From Spirochaeta lutea (GTDB taxonomy: Bacteria > Spirochaetota > Spirochaetia > DSM-27196 > Salinispiraceae), in assembly GCF_000758165.1 (NCBI RefSeq), contig NZ_JNUP01000065.1:85359-149358 (forward strand): a stretch of DNA of 64,000 nucleotides. The letters run 5' to 3'. The notes under the pieces were generated by a model. The model did not search any database. It was not told where the DNA came from and saw nothing but the letters and a program-made list of their open reading frames with translations. Positions 60,805-64,000 of the stretch are shown here, one piece after another. Position 1 is the stretch's first letter. Each line of letters opens with the position of its first letter. The position numbers and the translations under genes were made by a program.

Positions 60805-61959
60805 TTAGTACATAGGGATGAGTTCAAGCCGGTTGGCTTGGGATCCCGGGGTTTGGTTCCAGGCGATCATGGCGGCGGTGGGTTCCCCACTGGTGCCAAG
60901 CCGGACAGCCTGACCGTTTACGTCGATGCCTGAGGCCCCTGCGTTGCTGGTCCATATCCGGATCCACTGAGCGGCCGAGGATTCCAGGATGTCTCCGTCT
61001 TCAAGGTACCGCTCCTGGGTGCGTCCCTGGTCGTCCATGGTTCTGATCAGCACCGGGGCGGAAGGCCTGGCGATGAGCCTGATTGCCGAGGGGGACGGCT
61101 GTTCCAGAATGGTCCGGCTGGATTGCACCCGGCCCGGCAGGGTTGTGCGGCCGAGGTTCGGGGCGTCCTCCGGCGGATTACTGCCCGGAAGAAACTCAGT
61201 TCCGGTCTGCTGCTCTGCCAGGAGATCCGAGGGGGCATCCGAGGGCAGCTGGATAAAGCGGTCGATGCGGATCACCGACTGGGGGGAATCCCCTTCCTGG
61301 GCGGTATTGCCCTTGGTTTGAATTCTGATGTCATCCTCGCCGTCTCTGTTCAGGTCGATTAACGCGGCATCCATCGTAGATAGGCGGAAATCACCCCCGG
61401 GGGATGAAAAAAAAATCTCCTGGTCGGTGATGGTTTCCAGGAGGATGGTCTGTTCCAGGTTTTCCAGACTAACCCGGATTTGATCGCCCTCGGAGAACAG
61501 CTGTTCAAGAATTTCTCCCGTGAAGGCGATAGTCCTGCCCTGGTCCCCGGTAGCGGGGGCTTGTACACCCTGGATGGGTTGGGGTTCGGGGGCATCGGAA
61601 TCATTTAGAAGCAGAACCGCGGCAATACCGCCGGCGACTATCAGGATGAAGGCTAGAATAAAGATGATCTTTCCCCAGGGTCTCGATTTCGGGTAGAGCA
61701 GCTCCTCCACCGGGGAGGGGTTTTCCTGAAGTTGCATATTCTTGTAGAGGGTTACCATTTCTCCCTCGTTAAGGCCGAGGTAGTTGGAATAGTTCCTGAG
61801 GAAACCGAGAAGGTAGGATTCTCCGGGAAAGATGGTGAAATTCTCCTCTTCCAGGGCCTCGAGATAGCGCTTGGTAATATGGGTGTCTCTGGCTACCTGT
61901 TCAATACTGTAACCGCGCTCTTCCCGGTTGGTGCGGAGTTTATCACCGATTGATTCCAT
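60805..61959 (-). CDS. RodZ-like helix-turn-helix membrane protein
   Basis: A 384-aa protein with a cytosolic HTH_25 domain (IGDKLRTNREERGYSIEQVA, residues 4-70) and a membrane segment near 94-115. A periplasmic part of about 270 residues ends in a DUF4115-like domain (near 290-380). RodZ links MreB to the cell-wall machinery in rod-shaped cells. A spirochaete with helical shape could use it for cell form. A ggagg site precedes the ATG. Confidence 0.85.
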   Translation of the reverse strand: MESIGDKLRTNREERGYSIEQVARDTHITKRYLEALEEENFTIFPGESYLLGFLRNYSNYLGLNEGEMVTLYKNMQLQENPSPVEELLYPKSRPWGKIIFILAFILIVAGGIAAVLLLNDSDAPEPQPIQGVQAPATGDQGRTIAFTGEILEQLFSEGDQIRVSLENLEQTILLETITDQEIFFSSPGGDFRLSTMDAALIDLNRDGEDDIRIQTKGNTAQEGDSPQSVIRIDRFIQLPSDAPSDLLAEQQTGTEFLPGSNPPEDAPNLGRTTLPGRVQSSRTILEQPSPSAIRLIARPSAPVLIRTMDDQGRTQERYLEDGDILESSAAQWIRIWTSNAGASGIDVNGQAVRLGTSGEPTAAMIAWNQTPGSQANRLELIPMY

Positions 61960-61986
61960 TCCTGCTGTTCCTCCCTCTGGTTCTGC

Positions 61987-62697
61987 TTAGTTCGTACCGA
62001 ATAAAAAGTTGTTGAAATTATTGGACGAGGACGGAGATTCGTATCTGAATCGGGCGTCCGGGATGTTTTGGTTTGTCCGTATGTTGGTAAAGGTAAGAAT
62101 TACCCGGCGCCGGTCCCCGGTGAGACCTGATATGCGGCGGATCATTTGATCAGAATCGATGGAGAGCTCAATCTCCCGGAATCCCTCGTTGGTATTTTTC
62201 CACTGCAGCAGAAGTTTGACCACCGGTTCGCTGGAGCCCCGGGGGTTTTCTTCCAGATTATCCAGGGGTACGGGGTTCGGGCTGTCCAGGAAGGCGATAG
62301 TGTAGTTCCGGCGTAGGAGATCCAATCCCTGGGCGGTGGCTATACCGCCGGGTGAGGTCGTGCTCAGAGGATCCAGCGCCTGGTTCAGGGTTACATCGTA
62401 GCGCGGCACGTAGATTTGCAGAACCGATCCGTCGCTTACCAGGACTTGTTCCTCTGGATCTGTAAAGTCTATCCGTAGGAGGTTGGGTTCTTTGTAGTAG
62501 ATCTGGCCTTCCATGCGCTCGGATTCTACCTGGAGCACTAAATCAGCAACATAGTCGTTGAGATCGCGGTAATTTGCAGCTACCTGGTCAAAGTACATGG
62601 GTGCCGTAATAATGGACTGGGCAGCCAGGGGTGAAAGCAGGACCAGGAGGAGTGCGCTGAGAAATAGTCGGGCCGGGAGGGTTCGTTTCATATTCAT
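61987..62697 (-). CDS. LolA-like outer-membrane lipoprotein carrier
   Basis: A 236-aa exported protein with signal peptide (ending LLSPLAAQS). The mature part has the LolA fold: DYVADLVLQVESERMEGQIYYKEPNLLRIDF, SDGSVLQIYVP, and a beta-rich end. LolA shuttles lipoproteins across the periplasm. ATG 62697 is chosen since a promoter ends 12 nt before it; an in-frame ATG at 62691 is also possible. It heads a run of seven genes on the minus strand. Confidence 0.82.
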   Translation of the reverse strand: MNMKRTLPARLFLSALLLVLLSPLAAQSIITAPMYFDQVAANYRDLNDYVADLVLQVESERMEGQIYYKEPNLLRIDFTDPEEQVLVSDGSVLQIYVPRYDVTLNQALDPLSTTSPGGIATAQGLDLLRRNYTIAFLDSPNPVPLDNLEENPRGSSEPVVKLLLQWKNTNEGFREIELSIDSDQMIRRISGLTGDRRRVILTFTNIRTNQNIPDARFRYESPSSSNNFNNFLFGTN

Positions 62698-62709
62698 GAC
62701 GTAGGTCTC

Positions 62710-62738
62710 ACTATTCCGAAAAGCGCTAGGCTTGTCAA
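62710..62738 (-). promoter_or_regulatory. Promoter of the lolA-rodZ-rimO-hit-uvrD unit
   Basis: On the minus strand TTGACA (62733-62738), 17 bp, AATAGT (62710-62715). The start codon follows after 12 nt without a ribosome site, so the leader is very short. Confidence 0.65.
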
Positions 62739-62742
62739 TATA

Positions 62743-62771
62743 TTGCCTCTTTGGTGTATTTACCCTAGGAT
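62743..62771 (+). promoter_or_regulatory. pyrH promoter
   Basis: TTGCCT (62743-62748), 17 bp, TAGGAT (62766-62771). A ribosome site (aggag) and the ATG at 62798 follow. Confidence 0.5.
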
Positions 62772-62797
62772 TGCCGAGAATTAACGAGGAGTAGAAC

Positions 62798-63493
62798 ATG
62801 GTAAAGATTGTATCACTTGGCGGGTCTATTGTCGCGCCTGACGGGGTGGATGCCGAGTTTGTCCGGTCGTTTGTGGATGAGGTCCGCAGCTACCTGGGGG
62901 AGGATGATCGGCGTAGATTGATATTAATCGTCGGCGGGGGGGCTCCTGCACGGAGGTACCAAGAGGCGTACCGTGTGCTGACCGGCGGGGAATGTTCGGA
63001 GGACCAGGACTGGGTGGGTATAATGGCAACCCGGTTGAATGCGGAACTTGTGCGCGCCGTGTTTCACCATGAGGGGTTGTGTGATGATCCGGTGGTGACT
63101 GATCCCACGGCTCCGGAGGTGAGGTTCAGCGGCAGGGTGTTGGTGGGGGCCGGTTGGAAGCCTGGTTTTTCTACGGATTTTGATGCGGTGAAACTTGCCG
63201 AACGCTACAGCGCTGATACGGTTATTAATTTGAGCAATATCGAGCAGGTTTATACTGCCGACCCCCGGATCGATGCTGATGCGGTTCCCCTCAGTTCTAT
63301 TTCCTGGAAGGATTTTACGGCCTTAGTGGGCGAGGACTGGAAGCCGGGGAGCAATCTGCCCTTTGATCCAGTAGCAACCAAGCAAGCCCGTCAGCTGGGA
63401 CTGAAGGTGGTCGCTGCAGGGGGGCGAGATCTGGCAAACATTGGGAAGATTCTCCGGGATCAGGAATTTTTCGGTACCAAGATCGGCGGTTAG
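62798..63493 (+). CDS. pyrH: UMP kinase, archaeal type
   Basis: A 231-aa amino-acid-kinase-fold enzyme that makes UDP from UMP. It has the start KIVSLGGSIVAPDGV, the loop ILIVGGGAPARRYQ, the family motif GAGWKPGFSTDFDAV and NLSNIEQVYTADPR. These fit the archaeal branch of UMP kinases (TIGR02076-like) rather than the common bacterial PyrH. Spirochaetes are among the bacteria I recall having this type. It has a good aggag site. Confidence 0.9.
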   Translation: MVKIVSLGGSIVAPDGVDAEFVRSFVDEVRSYLGEDDRRRLILIVGGGAPARRYQEAYRVLTGGECSEDQDWVGIMATRLNAELVRAVFHHEGLCDDPVVTDPTAPEVRFSGRVLVGAGWKPGFSTDFDAVKLAERYSADTVINLSNIEQVYTADPRIDADAVPLSSISWKDFTALVGEDWKPGSNLPFDPVATKQARQLGLKVVAAGGRDLANIGKILRDQEFFGTKIGG

Positions 63494-63522
63494 TATAGAA
63501 GAAACCGAGATGGGGTTGGGGG

Positions 63523-64000
63523 TTAGGACGGTTGACGGTCCCATTCAGCTAAGAGGTTCCGCAGCCGATCTGTCTGAGGTTGCAAAGTTCCCGGGGGAAT
63601 AATTGAAAAGAGGTTACTGGCTGCCAGGCTTAGGGTGTAGGGGTCCTGAATGGTTCCGAGAAGCTCCAGGGCAGCGTCTGTTTGGCCGGTCCGGGCCAGG
63701 GCCAAGGAGGCGTTGAGCAGGCTCTGATCCCGCTGGTTCTCCAGGGTGTTGAGGGTGGCCACCAGCCGGTCCGAGAGCATCTGGCGCTGTTGGGTGGCGG
63801 CCTGATCCTGAGAACCGCTTTCCTGGGCGAGGGCTTCTAAGGCCCGGGAGAGGGCGCTCGCTCGAACCGCCCCGGACTGGATACGGGCCAGCAGGGCGGT
63901 GGCGGCGTCCGTAATCCCCAGCCGAGAAGCCAGAACAAACAGATCTGCCTTTCCGAAATCGTCCAGAAGCGCTGGGTTCTGCTGCAGCTCTTGGATCAAC
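63523..64000 (-). CDS. Hypothetical alpha-helical repeat protein, cut by window edge
   Basis: The last 159 codons of a gene whose start is beyond the window; the TTG near 63999 is only the first possible start inside it. The sequence is helical and rich in Ala, Leu and Gln with TPR-like stretches (SLLNASLALARTGQTDAALELL). It probably belongs to a larger TPR/HEAT-like protein. No function can be given. Confidence 0.6.
   Translation of the reverse strand, partial: LIQELQQNPALLDDFGKADLFVLASRLGITDAATALLARIQSGAVRASALSRALEALAQESGSQDQAATQQRQMLSDRLVATLNTLENQRDQSLLNASLALARTGQTDAALELLGTIQDPYTLSLAASNLFSIIPPGTLQPQTDRLRNLLAEWDRQPS

Overview
The window looks like chromosomal core DNA of a free-living spirochaete (Spirochaetaceae-like). 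The base composition is moderately GC-rich and gene density is high on both strands. Pointers are an archaeal-type UMP kinase, a FlgM anti-sigma factor behind a sigma-28-type promoter, a lipoprotein fusing cyclophilin and FKBP domains, sugar/peptide-style binding proteins with AGG-type signal ends, and several hypothetical proteins of a style familiar from spirochaetes. No phage, CRISPR array, transposase or rRNA was seen; there is one tRNA, tRNA-Ala(GGC).

Layout. 1-2.2 kb: a cut-off DHH phosphoesterase and a TraB-type membrane protein. 2.5-6.7 kb: radA with a DUF2721 gene, divergent from a class III nucleotidyl cyclase with two membrane repeats. 6.8-14.2 kb: a five-gene oligopeptide ABC operon (oppABCDF order) plus a small membrane protein. 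14.6-21.6 kb: cyclophilin-FKBP lipoprotein, hybrid histidine kinase, serA, aspS and a zinc-ribbon membrane protein. 21.6-24.9 kb: rsmI, flgM, a degenerate Fe-ADH-like gene and an RNA methyltransferase. 25-30 kb (minus): OsmC, glutaredoxin, a GHKL-HDOD regulator and a Lon-like protease. 30-31.8 kb: nif3-like, lspA and a small membrane protein. 32-37 kb: M16 protease lipoprotein, a TVP38-like membrane protein and a coiled-coil hypothetical. 37.5-45.2 kb: tRNA-Ala and the addB-addA nuclease-helicase pair. 45.2-49.8 kb: fatty acid synthesis genes fabH, fabG, fabF. 50-52.8 kb: a ferric-reductase-like flavohaem protein, a DOMON protein and a DUF3592 protein. 53-55 kb: an HTH-receiver protein, recX, rpsI and rplM. 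55.3-62.7 kb (minus): a tightly packed run from a LolA-like gene through rodZ, rimO, hit and uvrD to small genes. 62.8-64 kb: pyrH and a cut-off hypothetical.

The most striking non-coding content is a family of miniature inverted-repeat elements. Five full copies are each exactly 109 bp and each lies between 9-bp direct repeats (two perfect, two 8/9, one 7/9). They sit in intergenic gaps, twice directly against a stop codon. A sixth, decayed copy is likely. This is good sequence evidence for recent, non-autonomous transposition with no transposase nearby.

Two further themes recur. First, at least nine genes that head transcription units have no Shine-Dalgarno sequence and carry a -10-like hexamer 6 or 7 nt before the start codon, as expected for leaderless mRNAs; genes inside operons mostly have good ribosome binding sites. 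Second, several intergenic gaps and 3' ends hold multi-hairpin, cloverleaf-like structures, clearest at 14361-14520 and 6721-6811. All functional statements rest on reading motifs by eye; no database search was possible.
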